From Daucus carota subsp. sativus (lineage: Eukaryota; Streptophyta; Magnoliopsida; Apiales; Apiaceae), in the NCBI RefSeq assembly GCF_001625215.2, contig NC_030382.2, positions 47,147,364 through 47,211,363 of the forward strand: a stretch of 64,000 nt of DNA. Direction: 5' to 3'. The position numbers and the translations under genes are program-made. Positions 50,818 through 63,935 of this stretch are shown in pieces. Below the pieces are notes generated by a model. That model was not told where the DNA came from. It did no database searches and saw nothing but the letters and a program-made list of their open reading frames with translations. Within the stretch, counting starts at the first letter, position 1. Each line of letters starts with the position of its first letter.

Positions 50818-51901
50818 ATGGAAATCTTTCAGAGTGCCAATGCGGTTCGGCTCAGGAGCAGTCACGGGAAGTACTTAACCGCCCATGACGACGAAGAGTC
50901 TGTTACTCAAGGCCGTCATGGTGACGCCAAGGCTGCGAGGTGGACAGTGGAAGTTCTCCCAGCTGATTACACCAATCACAATATAATTCGGCTCAAGAGC
51001 TGTTATAACAAGTATCTCACGGCTGATGATCAGCCATTCCTGTTTGGAATGACGGGGCGAAAAGTTACTCAGACTGTACCGGACAGGCTGGACTCGTCTG
51101 TTGAATGGGAGCCTTTTAGAGATGGAAAGAATCAGGTGAAGCTGAGAACTCGATACGGTGAATTTCTTCGGGCTAATAGGGGGCTTCCTCCGTGGAGAAA
51201 CTCTGTCACTCATGACATTCCTCGGAGGACTGCAACACAGGATTGGATTTTTTGGTACGTCGAAGTTGTGGAGACTGATATGTTAAAGCCAGAGAAGAAT
51301 TTGATTCTTCACTCTGATTCTTTCAGTTCTTCTGAATCTAGCGTGCCTTCTACTCCTTCCAGTTTATCCGGACCTGAGGTTTGATCCTTTATCTTGCATA
51401 AAGTCATGAACTTGATTTTTTTTTTTTAATCATGTTAAATTATTAGTGATGAGCTTAAATTAGTACCAAGGACTGACATTTAACTTTTCGTGGAAATACA
51501 GTCGGCTGATTCACCTGCAAGTTTACCGCGAAAGAAAGGAGATGGGAGGCTCATATATTATCATGTTTGTAATGAATACGGGGAAGTGGATGAAGAATTG
51601 GATGAGCTTGTGATTACCTTTAGGGGGAATGGGGTAAATGAGTTAACTAAGAGGTTGGAGGATGAGACTGGACTCACTGATATCACCGTGTGTTCGCGGA
51701 GTCCATTAAATGGGAAGCTTTACCCTCTCAGATTACAGCTTCCTCCCAATAACGTGACTATGAATGTTGTTGTAGTTCAATCTTCTTTAATAGGTGAGCT
51801 TTCGAATTGAATAATCCTATGTTATTCAAGTCAATCTAATTTCATAATCTTTTGCTAGTTAATCTTGTCTCATCTTGATCTCTTCTGTAACAGTGGCTTA
51901 A
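50818..51901 (+). CDS. DUF569 (actin-cross-linking-like fold) protein
   Basis: Exons 50818-51378 and 51502-51793 and a tiny last exon 51894-51901 give 286 residues; the last junction (I-V-A-stop) is a prediction, and reading on from exon 2 instead would add ten residues. The N-terminal 150 residues are a DUF569 beta-trefoil unit, with the repeats VRLRSSHGKYLTA, IRLKSCYNKYLTA and VKLRTRYGEFLRA at about 35-60 residue spacing, like the fascin fold. A Ser-rich linker (about 167-187) joins it to a second conserved domain with GRLIYYHVCNEYGEVDE and a ubiquitin-like look. Function is unknown in plants. Confidence 0.8.
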
Positions 51902-52581
51902 AGCTTGGCAAAACGCGAAAGGCCTTATAGGGTTAGAGTTAGTTTTTGCCATTTCAACAAGACATGGGGGAACTCCTGCTCTGCACAGGTGACAGCAGGC
52001 TTGTTCTCTGTGCTGGAAATGGACGATCAGTTTCAGAAGCTTCTAGCAACATATATAATTTGTGTATGAGTCAATTACTTAAACGATGAAAAGTGAAGAG
52101 TGAATAATGGTGGAAGCTGTATATTTAATCTTTCTGTATGTTCATGTTACGTTTTGAATAGCAAAAACTTATACTTGTCCTCAGTATTATTACAACCTCC
52201 AGTAATCCAAGTGCTAGCGAGAAAGCTCCTATATGCAGATATCTGATAAACAAAAACAAGTGTTTAATTTTAATCAATTTTAAAAGATTAATTACTATAA
52301 TGAATAGGGCTTGATCACCAACACTTACTTAATATTTATATAAATTCGATATTACAATCATAATCCAGAAAATTTAAATACTGGTACAAAAGGTTATCAA
52401 CTGTTGTAGTTGCTGTATATGCATAACACTATCCCAGATCATAAAATATCAATATATCATCTATATTAGCTATAGCCTATATGGTCAGCAGAGGTTTTTA
52501 TTTCAACTAAAATAGATTGTACTGCTCTGAATGCCTCTGATTATTGTGTTTTCTTTTTGATGCATGGCAAGAAATTCATTA
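51902..52581. other. Intergenic between converging genes
   Basis: 3' ends of the DUF569 gene (plus) and thioredoxin gene (minus). Nothing else seen. Confidence 0.5.
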
Positions 52582-53209
52582 TTAGTTCATGTATGTCTCG
52601 ATCTTCTTCTGGAGCGCAATCTTCTCTGCTCCAACAACCTTGTCAACTGCTTTCCCTTTCTTGATCAGGACAAATGCTGGCAATGCCTGCACAGCATACT
52701 CGCGAGCCACATCCTACAAAACAAATAAAGTCTCCATCATCATTATACAAGCATAAATCATCCGTCAAGGTAAATGAAATGAATGGCAATCAATTTATTA
52801 TTTATCCAATGGAAAGAGATGAGTGATAGCTCCAGCATACCTCCAGCTCATCTACGTCGATCTTAATGAACTCTACACCTGCATAGATGCCAGCAAACTC
52901 ACGAATAACAGGGTCCATTGTGCGACAAGGTCCACACCATGCAGCCGTGAAATGAATAACCATCTTTAAAACCATAACAAAAATTAAACGATTAGTTACA
53001 AGTGGAAAAACTACAGTTGAGGCAATAAAACAAACATGAAAATTCAGAAAGCTATTACTAACCAGTTTATTTGTTTTTCTGGTAACTTGAAGATGGCTTT
53101 TCCATTTAGATGAGGAACTGAATGATAAAATCCGGCCGAACCTTCTTGGCATGACCACTCCACTGAAGTCATTTGAGTCATCATACACAGCAGACTGATT
53201 AGCTCCCAT
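52582..53209 (-). CDS. Thioredoxin h-type (h2-like)
   Basis: Exons 53063-53209, 52841-52963 and 52582-52713 give 133 residues, the length of Arabidopsis TRXh2. The active site is AAWCGPCRTMDP, followed by FIKIDVDELEDVAREY and the cis-Pro loop ALPAFVLIKKG. The N-terminal extension of about 45 residues begins MGANQS, a fit for N-myristoylation, as in subgroup II h-type thioredoxins that sit on membranes or move between cells. The protein reduces disulfides of target proteins with electrons from NADPH-thioredoxin reductase or glutaredoxin. In place of the usual VVDF before the active site it has MVIHF; the buried Asp found there in most thioredoxins is His, which is unusual and may alter reactivity. 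Confidence 0.9.
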
Positions 53210-54792
53210 CTTTCTCTCCTATGTAGTGATGAAATTACTACTCTGAAAATGAAGAATCAACTCAAATTTTTAAACAAGTTTTTTTCTTCCCGCTTTAGTT
53301 TGATGATGATTAATAACAGAGACACAAATCCATATATATAGGTAAACTGCTGGTGGGTAAACTTAAAAACTGTGTAATGGGGGGTATTTGATTCGATTCC
53401 TTCAATATTTCGACAGTTGAAGTCAAACTTGCAAAGATTTGCAGCATATCTTTTTGCATGTACAGTAACTAAATGGATAATAGTTTCATATTGTGAAGCT
53501 GGAATCCGTGCTACAGCTGGAATTACTAAATTTCGTAAATATCAGTCTGATTGAGCGGTGATTAAAATACTACACTAAAATCACAATTTTTTTATCATTC
53601 AAAATTTTTACCACAGCCAACAGGCTTCCGGAAGTAAAATCACATAGCTCAACATTTTTTTTCTTTCTAAAATATACTGACATCTGCCTCGTAATTTAAG
53701 TCATTTCATTTCATATATCAAAGTAAATTCACGATACCAAGCATACCAAGCATGTATGTCGTTTAAGGTAGCAAGTTTCTTTGTGAACCAAATTTTATCA
53801 TATGAATAATAAATTTTATCAGAAGGATATATGAAATAAAATCACGTAGCTCGACATTTTTTTTCTTTAACAATACGGGGGCTCTCTATAATATGACGTT
53901 TCAGACTTTCAGGAAGTGGACAGAAAGTTCTCCACTTGCAATTTCTACATGTGAGTACTTTCATGTGCTTTGCAATTTATAATTTAGATGCAGCATATTC
54001 ACTTTTTCGGGTGGAATTAACACGCATCATTTTAATCTATCAGACAAACACAAAAATGAGGACGCCCAAATATACAGAAGAAGGCACCTGAAAATTATTG
54101 ACTTGATTAAGGTTCCGAAAAACACTGTTACTGCTTGCTTCGTATGTTTTTATTTTTTGTGATTTTGTCGTTGAAGTGAAGCACTCAAAGCTTGTAACAA
54201 CAAATAAACCTTAAAATCAACCAGGAAACGTTTAATTGCATCGCATCCAAACTGAATCTAGCAATTTAAGTGTCTAAATTTGCTGTCTATTTCAGCTAGT
54301 TAGGAATCTGATACGTGCCGGAATCAAATATCTTGCATGCAGAACCAATGGCTAAAAGGTGATGCCTGTCACACCACATCCACCACGAAAGTGTTTAAAG
54401 GAGGAGCAGGGGAGCACTCCGGACCCTTATCCCTTAATCTAGATTCTAGAAGGGGGGAGGAGGGGGGTGACAAGACCCTTTTTTAATCTAAATGGGGGTG
54501 GGTACATTTAACCTCATTCCACAATATTTTACCCATGCCAAAGATAAAATACTTGCACCATTTTAATTAAAACCTCATGCTACACATTTTATAACCAAGT
54601 TAAGATACCATCATTGCAGTTCAATAAAGTCATTGCTAGAAAAGAATTTTACCAACAAGTCCTCTATTGATTGAATTGAACAACAAAACAGGGTCCTGAG
54701 TGTACCACTCGTCTTACAACAACCCAGATTCAATCCATGTCTCAAGCAAAAGCAAATCATCTTCCCCATCCACCAGAGAGCTAGTAACGAGG
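53210..54792. other. Intergenic, thioredoxin promoter side, no gene seen
   Basis: Spacer upstream of the thioredoxin gene and the 3' UTR of the Caprin-like gene. It has a G-rich run near 54450-54470. No gene or element ends are recognised. Confidence 0.5.
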
Positions 54793-57519
54793 TCATGACT
54801 CAGTTGGAACTGCAGAGCCATGATTGTTCCCGGCAGCACCCCTACCACCTCCCCTGCCTCTATTGCTATAATAGTTGTTTCTAGGATAGTAATTTCCAGG
54901 CTGATCATAGTACTGGTTGCGACCATTCTGGTATGGCCCACCTCCCCTGCTGTTACCATTCCGACCTCCGCGCCCATTGGGATATCCCCTACGACCACCT
55001 GGGCCACGTCCACCCCTTTGGTTCTGGAAATGCCTCCGGTTATACTGTTGCTCCTTTGCTTCCACATCTCCAAATGTTAGTTCCCTATCAGGCTGTGGTT
55101 TGACCGACTCTGAATCAGCTGGTAGCTCTGTAGAGTTCTCAACCTTGTATTCACCCTGCAAAAGCAAAAGCGTGAACATATTATGTCATCAAGCACCGCA
55201 CGTCTTTAGTTCTATTCCATACAAATTAATGCCCAAACAACAATCATACGTTCTGCAATTCGTCAACAGGACCAGCCTGATTATCAGAAGATTCATTCCC
55301 TTCAATTTTTGGTAAATCATCATCCTGTGAACATTGACAGACGAGGAAATGGGAATTTGGTAAGTTAAACCAGTCTACATGTCCAGATTGAATACTTGAA
55401 AAAAATGACATGAACATGAAAAAAAAATTGTCACCAAGTTATAATATTATTATCTATTGCTGTCAAACAAGACAAATTAGTGCTGGAAAACTCTGAGGAG
55501 AATTAAAAGAAGAACAAACTACAAACTCTACAAAAGAGAGGAAGGGAAGACAAAGATGAGAATATATAGGGTCCGTCCAAATTCACGAGTATAAAGCCTC
55601 AGCCTGAGACCTCAGATTAGAAAGAATATCTAAAATCATGATATTGCTCTTGTTGCCTCCATCAGCAGTAACTGGAAGGTAGTAAACCAATAAAGGCTCC
55701 AGAAATAAGCACCATATGCATGGTTGCACAAGATAAGATGCACATAGCGACAACCTTAGCATTAAAAATAGATATGGCTTGCAAAATTGCTGCACATAAT
55801 TTGCAAGTGACCAAGCAGCAAACCAGTTTTCTCTAATCCTCTGGCAAAAATTTGAGGTTTGCATAATGCTAGCATGATTTATCTCTTTCATTAAAAGGGC
55901 TTGAAATGGCTTTAGAATAAACCTTCATCACAAATAATAGGTTTAGTGATTATTACCGGATCATGACCAGACAAGACTACATCAGCATTTGCATATTTCA
56001 AAGATTATCTTGTGGTTGATGGATCCAGTGTATTTGAACAAGAAAACATATTAACAAGCTGGTTGTGGGCCTTGTGGCACCGGGAGCAGTAGACCAGATG
56101 TCGAGGCAAGGTAGTGTAGGAAATATTTGGTCATGGCTAGGAAGTGCCTATCTCATAAATTACTTAAAAAAGCCTGAACTACTTAAGCTAAAAAAACAGA
56201 CAATAGGATCCTCGTCTACTTCCTGTATGCAAAAGACCCGAAACCATCAACACAAATTTTTGGCCAGGGAAGGCAAAGGTGGTTTGTCTTTTTTAAGTAT
56301 ATCTCTAAAATTACATCACATATCATAAACACCAAACCCTCTCTAGCTCAATACAAAAGAAAAACCTCTACTAGTCACTATGCTTACTACAAACAGCAAA
56401 CTCTTTTATTCAAATTATTGTATCAGCAAGACGCAAAGAACTACCAATTTTTTATCTCAATGCAACTATATTCCAGTTAAGCTACTACCTATAAACAACT
56501 CCAATACTAAAACTGATACATTTGCAATTTCGTAAATCACAACCAAATTCTGCCAATATTTCATCTCAATGCACATGCATTGCAAGGGTAATAACATAGA
56601 TAATAACAATAACCAAGAAAATAAGTTCAATTGGAGAAACATAGTCAAGTTTTCACCTTTTGTTGATACCGAACATCCTCTTGAGCCTGAAAAGACCCAT
56701 AGTTTCCAGCAGCAGCCACCTCCACAGGCGCTTTCATTTCTGGCAATGTGGTAAAGTACGGAGAACTCATTATCTTCGCAAGCTTTTCCTTCAATACAGA
56801 ATCTGCAAAAACAACACATTTCATCACAGACACAACATTATAAAACCAAATCAGCACCAACTAAACAAAACATAACATTAACACATACAAGTCACATTCT
56901 CCTCCCCCTCAACCGTCTGCTCCGAACTCTCAATCCAAAGCTTAGCCCGCTCCACACACTTCTCCAACGCATTCTTATGCGACAAACTGGTATCCACCGG
57001 CCTCGAAACCAACAAGCTCCCAACTTTGGAAATCAAATCCAAATCCCTCTCCGCCAACAACTCACTCTCATCATCCGAAACATAATCGTAACTCAAACAA
57101 CAATTCCTCTCATGCGTCTTGGTCAACACCGTCCTCGTAAAATCACTCTCACTCCTCACATCAAACATACTCCCGAAATACAACAACTCCAACACCTTTT
57201 CAACAACCGAAAACTCGTCCCCACTCTTCGCCCCTTCCTCCGCCTTTTCCGCCACATTCTCACTCTTGACTCTAACCGCCAGATCGATTTCTTCGGCGAC
57301 GGCGATCGAAAGAGGCTGTTTGAGCTTCTCGAGTTCATCGATGGCGGAAATTACGGAGGGCTTGGAACGGAAGACTTCTTCTTGTTCTTTGTTGAGAGAC
57401 TTGCCGTTGGAAATGGAGTCTTCCATTTGGGTGATGCGGTTGAGTTTCTTGCGCAGGGCGCGGAGGCGTTTGTTGATTAGGCTGAGGACGGGGCCGTCGG
57501 AGACGTCGGAGCCGGCCAT
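54793..57519 (-). CDS. Caprin-like protein with a C-terminal RGG/GR-rich tail
   Basis: Exons 56889-57519, 56657-56802, 55250-55324 and 54793-55155 join in frame with GT-AG introns to 404 residues. The N terminus has LSLINKRLRALRKKLNRI and EEVFRSKPSVISAIDELEKL, a coiled, helical unit like the dimerisation region of animal Caprin. The middle is acidic. The last 90 or so residues are RGG/Gly-Arg and Asn/Tyr-rich (RGGRGPGGRRGYPNGRGG), the mark of RNA-binding, phase-separating proteins. Animal Caprin works in stress granules and translation control; plant homologues are little studied, so an RNA-granule role is inference. The third intron (1.33 kb) could hide a small exon. A 5' GGCGG-rich exon 1 has strong antisense frames that are shadows. 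Confidence 0.75.
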
Positions 57520-60500
57520 TGATTAGGGTTTCGAGTTAGGGTTTTTGAGGGTTTTGGGGAAGATGGATAGATAGATTGACAGAAGAAGTGGCAAGATTTG
57601 GGAGGACTGCTTGTTTATATTGGTTGCTCTTATTTCAGTAAGTTTTTTGTTGCGCAAGTTTTTTCATTTGTAATTTTAAATATGTAGAATTTGAATTACT
57701 TACTATTTCCCAAACCAGATACATATTTTCTCTGTCACTCTTTGCTTATTCTTATTTTATCAGAAAAATGTTTTACGTTAATAAATCATATAACACGAGC
57801 CAGAATGAATATTTAAATTTTGGAGTTTTTCATAAATGCACGGGAATAGAATTTTCTACCAAAATATTATAAATTTTAAAATGTTTTGTAAAAATACAAA
57901 CTTTCAAATAAAAATTGTAAAAATATCATTTTCAATGGATAAAAATTACAAAAATATGGAGGTTAATCATTCTGCAACTGTTAGCAATCATATGTATAAT
58001 CATAAATACAATTATGAAAAAATATTAAAAATTTATATTTATTTATATAATAAGTTGTTAGTGATGTGGATATTGAAAAACGAACACGCATGCGATTCAT
58101 TATTAATATCATTAAATCAATTAAAAACAACCAACACGGCTAATTGGAGTCTCCATTATTTCTGCTTCGTCAAATCTATCCTGAAAGTATAAAAACGCAA
58201 AAATTCAAGAGATGGGTTGATTGAAAAGCTGCTGACAGGCGAAAATAGGATTGAAATGATTGATTGTTTGATTTTATTCCGAGGATAAAATGAACAGCGT
58301 TCTTCGTTTTCATCTTATTCTCCTAATCTGTTGTTTAACTCGGAATAATGGACAATTGATAGCTCCGAACACAAATTATGTGACTGTTTGTTTCGGTCCT
58401 ATTCCCTTGATCTACTGTCGAGAACTTCAACAGATTCAATGGGAATGTGCGAGGGAAATTGATCACTTAGCCTTTTTGCTTAACTCGGAATGTTGGACAA
58501 CTGAAAGCTCCAAACACATTATGTCTTGTCTGATTAGTTCATTGCATAGATTGCAATTACATTTTTTTATAAAAACACAGAAATCGTATTCAGTTAAAAG
58601 ATGTTTTTATAATTATTCATTCTTTTATAAAAACACGGAAATCGTCAGTTAAAAAATATTTTCATAATTATTCATGACAGGGTCGATAAATAGAGTAATC
58701 ATGAAATGGGGTTTTGCGGTCTCAAAAATCTATTAAATTGAGATATAAGAGTTTTTGCTTAAATCAAAAAAATTTCCATTACATATATAAATATATTTAT
58801 AATCTTTAAAATAAACCTCAACGGTCCACTATCCGCACTCCGTGTTCGAATGTCAAACATTTTTTCAATTTATTAGACAATTTCAGTTAGGAAGAACGGT
58901 TAAGACTTAAGAGTTGTCCTAGATCAATAAAAAGACTATCAATAAGATATAAATAATCATAACAGCTCTCTCATTTGAAAGTTGTCCAGAAATTTTAAGA
59001 GGCTGTTTGGGTAAATTTAAAATAAGTGCTTCTTGCTTAAAATGAAAAAAATGGAGTAGAAGTTAGAAGCAAACTAAGACTTATAAGTGATTAAAGTGTT
59101 TGGGAAATAAGTTTAAGTCCTAAAACAAAAACTAATATTCCTAACATTTTATAAGTGTTTCTTGACCTTTTACACAAACGGTACGAATAAGTGCTTCTAA
59201 CTTATAAACCAGAAACTGGGCTTATAAGCTGTACACAAACACCCACTAAGTCACATTCATGCATTCTTCCTTTTGCAAGTTCTCCCAATTTTAATGAACT
59301 ATGCTATTCCATCCTATTCTCTTCTTTTAATAAACTCCACTTACTTTCTCCGCCACATTTTCACTCCTTGGACTCACTTTCCTATATTCTTTATTTCTTA
59401 TATTTTATCAAAATATTTATTAATTATTTATATTTATAGAATTTAATATATTTTTATTTTCTACTATTTTATTTGTATCTTAGAAATTTATTTAACCCAT
59501 TCAAATTCGTGTGAAATACAAAAATCAAAATATTTAATTAATTATAGAAAATTAAAGCTGATAATATATAAAAGTACAAAATTTAGATATTATAATGACG
59601 TACAACAATAAAACATATATATTAGATAATATAAATACACATCATCGTTATATTTCTAAAATTCTTCATATTAAAATAAAGTAAACATATTATACCGAGA
59701 ACCGCTTCTTCTTTTTTTGGCAGTATACCGAGAACTGATCTAACCTACTATGAAAAAGGCAAATCTGGGCTTATTGTTGTTCTGCTTTGAGGCCCATAGG
59801 CCATAGTAGGTTATTGTTATTCAAATGCTATCTGGACCAGCGTAAAAAGCAACAAATTGACCGGAAATTCCCATTTTACGAAAACTATGAATTAAAGATT
59901 TTTTTTTAAAAGTCTACATATTCGTAGATAAATTTCGGTTAGATAATAAAATTTTTTGAAAAAAAGAAATCTCAAATGCGGTTTGTTGAATTAAAGAATT
60001 TTAAACTAAAGCAACATCTCGTCTTTGATACTCCTGGTGTGTTCTTTTACTTTTTGACACACAATTATGTTATTTTTTGACACATACTTTGAGGCTCTCG
60101 TAAATAATAATTACATAATTTTTTTGTTTGAATAAAAAATTAATATTTAAACTTTTACTAGAAATTTTTCGACTTATGTTTATGCATAAAGAGTTTTGAT
60201 TTAACAAAATTAACGGCACTAAAAAACGAGGTTACTTTCTTTAAAAGAAAAACGAAGTTACTAGATTTTTATGATTGGTTAATGATGCATGGTTTATTTA
60301 TCAGTTAATCAAAATGTGAGAATTATTAAAACAATTTCTTAACCTATATTATATATCAAGAAAAGACATTTTCTACATGTAAAAATGCATAAACTATTAG
60401 AGTCTTAATTAAGATAAGACTTTTTTGTTACCCTAAAATAAATATTTAAATTATAAAATAGTTTTCATTTAAGTCAACTTATTTTATATTTAAATTATAA

Positions 60501-61741
60501 AATAATTTTTAATGGGTGAAGTGGTGAGATCCATTAATTTTTAATATATAAAATAGATATAATGGAGTAAAAATAATGTAAAAGGGTAGGAAAATGAGAA
60601 TGTGGCGGGATCCCTTAACTATTTTAAGAAAAATTTTGTGATATAAAAAAATGACCGGGATGAAAATAAACCGTAAAGTGGGAGAGAGAGTATATGATAA
60701 GCTCATATTATACACGGATATGTATATACGGAGTGTAATGTTGTGTTGTTTGTGCTGTTTGGATAAGTGAGGTAATTATCAAAAATTCTTAAAAATAATA
60801 TAACTTGTCACAGCTCACGAGTCACCAGTGAGATTGTAGACACTTATTTAAAAAATAGTCTTCAAAAGATCCGATCAAAACATATAAAATGTGCGTAAAA
60901 AATCAAGTATCATATAAAAAAACAGTAAGAATAATATTTTCAATTCTGCTCTATAATAATCGGAAATGAACCCCAACATAACGGGACAATACATCATAGA
61001 AAAACCATTCATTAATTTGTATCATATGTCATAAACATCCGAGGTAGACATGGCCCGCAATTATATGCACTAAAATGTAAAAGTGCCGAATCTTTTAAAT
61101 TGGAAAAGTTAATTCAGATGTACAATAAAAAGTTAAAGTGAGGAGCAGATAGATTCATAGATATAGCTGAGTTTCTCCTGTTGTTCTGACTGCACGCCTT
61201 AGTTCGAATCGGCTTTGTTGTCCTTCATTCCTGTGCTGAATGCTGATATAGATTATAAAGTAACTTTATCACCTGGTAGGCTAGGACATTCATATGAATA
61301 CTTGATGAATATGGCCGACAAACCAGTTATCTCCTTCAAATTGAAATAGTAGCACGCACACGAGCAAGGTAAAGCAAAAAGTTGTGACTCTTGTTGTGAA
61401 TAAACTTCATTTCGTTGTTTCTTTAAAAAAATTCGTGAAATTTAAAATTATTTTCATAGTTAATAATTGATATACATGGCCAGTGGGCAGTGGTAGCTGC
61501 TAATTTTATTTTTTAAATAATAAATAATGTATAATATTTTTATTTCCATACGTACTTGTAAATTGTAATTGATTTATATATACCTTACCCAACTATATAC
61601 CGTATGATTTCTTGTTTCAGTCAATCACAAGAGTTAGGAGTCTAGACAAAATGCTTTACTTTATTTCTTTTCTGGATGTATCGTACCATTAACAACAAAT
61701 TATTTCTAATTACATTTAGCTAATTAACTAATTATAGCGCT
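57520..61741. other. Long intergenic region with one MITE, no gene seen
   Basis: Very AT-rich. A plus-strand frame at 58290-58652 has a hydrophobic start but overlaps a local duplication (about 58333-58380 and 58478-58522, TTTAACTCGGAAT...GGACAA) and has no family match, so it is not called. A MITE copy lies at 59001-59244. Confidence 0.5.
59001..59244. mobile_element. MITE of the GTGTTTG family (third copy, best ends)
   Basis: About 244 bp with ends GGCTGTTTGGGTA and TACACAAACACCC as imperfect inverted repeats. It matches the copies at 18495-18972 and 50003-50240 over its length and shows the uninterrupted form of the site where the Stowaway at 18583 landed. No clear target duplication. Confidence 0.65.
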
Positions 61742-63935
61742 TCATTTTTTGATGTCATTGAGCTCCACATCATGCTCCATATTCTCCCCACCAAGAACAA
61801 TATTGCTACTTGTGTAGCAATAACTCCGAGAAACTATTAGAAAATACCCCATATTAAAAACTCCCAAAACCGCGATTAAATAATAAAAATAATCCACTTT
61901 TCCCTCGTTGATATTCTTCGTTAACCAATCCGGCCTGCCGTTTTTAGCCGTGGAGTTGTGGACCACAGTCACTAAAACCGTGCTCAGATAATTCGACCCG
62001 GCCGATGTGATGAAAAATAGCGAGTTGGCCAAACTTCTCATACTCTCCGGAAACTCTTTGTAATAAAATTCGATCTGTCCAATAATATTAAACGCTTCCG
62101 AAAATCCCATCAGTATAAGCTGCGGCGCAAGCCACATAACCGAGATGGGTGCAATTCCATCGATATTTCCGTTTTTAATAGCCGAGTTTCTTCGCATCTG
62201 TTCAAAAATCCCAGCAACAACCATGGACAGGATTGAGCAAACTATTCCTATTCCGATTCTCTGGAGTAACGTGATTCCGCCTTCGATTTTTGTTATTTTT
62301 CGGAGGAATGGAACGAGAATGCGATCATAAAAAGGAATCCATAAGCCTAAGGTGATCATAGATATAACAGATAAAGTTCCAGCTGGAATCTGGAAATTAG
62401 GACCGAGATGTCTGTCCATTTTGAGGGCTTGGTTGACTGTGAAAGTGCCTTGTTGTGCCATGGCTAGGAAAGTGATAATACCAGAAACCCATATCGGGAT
62501 AACTTTTATGAGACATTTAAGCTCTTCGATTTGCTGAACACTGCATAGTTGCCATGGATTTGTTCTTGACCCATCAGGCTTTACTTCACCTTCTAATATC
62601 ATAGCAGCTTTGTTTAAGAACCTGCATCACCAAAATTTTGCCGAATATATTTAAATTAGTGCATAATTTGGAATATGAAAATGCATGTTTATATGCAAAT
62701 TTATAATCTTTTAACTTAATTATAATTCGAGAGAAAATGCTAACTGTTTCCAACTTTTTTCTCAAATCTAGTTAGGAACGTACGATTGGTTCACTAACAC
62801 TAGTAATAAAGGGATTTCTGTATGCACATAAATCAACACTCAATTAAAATTAGACATATGTTGACCATATTTTTGAAAAAAAAAATTGATAAGTTTTTTT
62901 TAGATACATAACATTTAGTATTACTGTAGCTAATTACACGCATATAGATCTACTGGATCTACCGATGATTCCTAAATTGATTGCAGTACATAACTAGAAA
63001 TAGGGAAACCGTTTTCTTGCCAACTCGGGTCTCTTTCGGGGGTTTAGCACTCAAAATGTGATTTAAACAAGCGTACACGTAATCTGATTTAGGTTTCTGC
63101 GTACTTAATGCAATAATACATATTCTTACTGGATTATTGTCGATAAAGAAACGTTAACTGCACTCGTTGAACATATGCATATACATGTAATAATGTACTA
63201 GTGTTAGGTGCAAAAATTAACAACCGGTCTTTGAAATTTTAGGCGTGGAAAGTAACTTGAAAAAAGAGCAATTATTTCAAAATCAAATATTTCTAATAAA
63301 GGCTGGTCATCAGCACAGGACAAATTCATGACATAGACATGCATGCATTTTACAAATTACCTGAACTTATTGGTGAGATGTAGCTTTGAGTACTTGAAGC
63401 TTCCCATGAGCGGTGGATCATAGTAAACGCCGTCGACTTTGTCGTCGGCCGGAAGCTGGAGTTTCCGCTTCTTGTAAGCCACCACTACACTCTGCCCGAT
63501 GCCGGAAAAAACACTGCCCTCTGGCTTCACGTAAATGTAGAGCTTTGTTCCAACAAAGAACAATACAATCGAGCAGAGCATTAGGCCGGTAGGGATTCCG
63601 AAACCAAGAATCCAGCTCACGGAATCTTGAATGTAGACAACAACGGTTAGGGCAATGATAAGGACTATGGTGAAAGTTGTGTAGTACCAATTGAAGAAGC
63701 TGTTGATTCCTTTTCTTCCTTCGTCTGTAGTCGGATCGAATTGGTCCAAACCAAAGGGAAGGCTGCATGGCCTTATTCCGGCGGCGCCTACGGTTAGAAA
63801 CCCTAGTCCTAGGACTAGGAAACCGAATTGAGAAGTGGTGGGGCCCTTGCATTGATCCAGGCGGGTCTGCTCTGGGGTGCATTTGGGAGGATGTAGCTGA
63901 GGTATAGAGACAACTAGAACCATGGTCACCATTCC
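61742..63935 (-). CDS. NPF (NRT1/PTR family) transporter, 3' part only
   Basis: Two exons are in view, 63361-63935 and 61742-62621, joined in frame (Arg split across the intron: KF-R-FLNKAAMI). The 5' exon or exons with the ExxE proton-coupling motif are beyond the right edge. The first visible exon has the family signature GAAGIRPCSLPFGLDQFD and FFNWYYTTFT; the last has about six membrane spans and EFYYKEFPESMRSLANSLF. NPF proteins are 12-span proton-coupled carriers for nitrate, peptides, hormones or glucosinolates. GIRPCS.PFG.DQFD is typical of the NPF2 group, which includes nitrate transporters such as NRT1.6/1.7; the substrate cannot be read from the sequence. The visible part covers about 485 residues. 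Confidence 0.9.

Noticed and set aside
56977-57526. Plus-strand frames opposite exon 1 of the Caprin-like gene
   Set aside because: Two competing antisense frames over a recognised exon; neither has splice or domain support.
58290-58652. 120-residue frame with a signal-peptide-like start and several Cys
   Set aside because: It overlaps a local DNA duplication, its C-terminal part reads from AT-rich repeats (TTTTTATAAAAACAC twice), and I recognise no family; chance is more likely than a secreted Cys-rich peptide gene.
60500-60700. AT-rich stretch ending in GTGGGAGAGAGAGTATAT resembling a Stowaway end
   Set aside because: The opposite inverted end could not be found, so no element is called.
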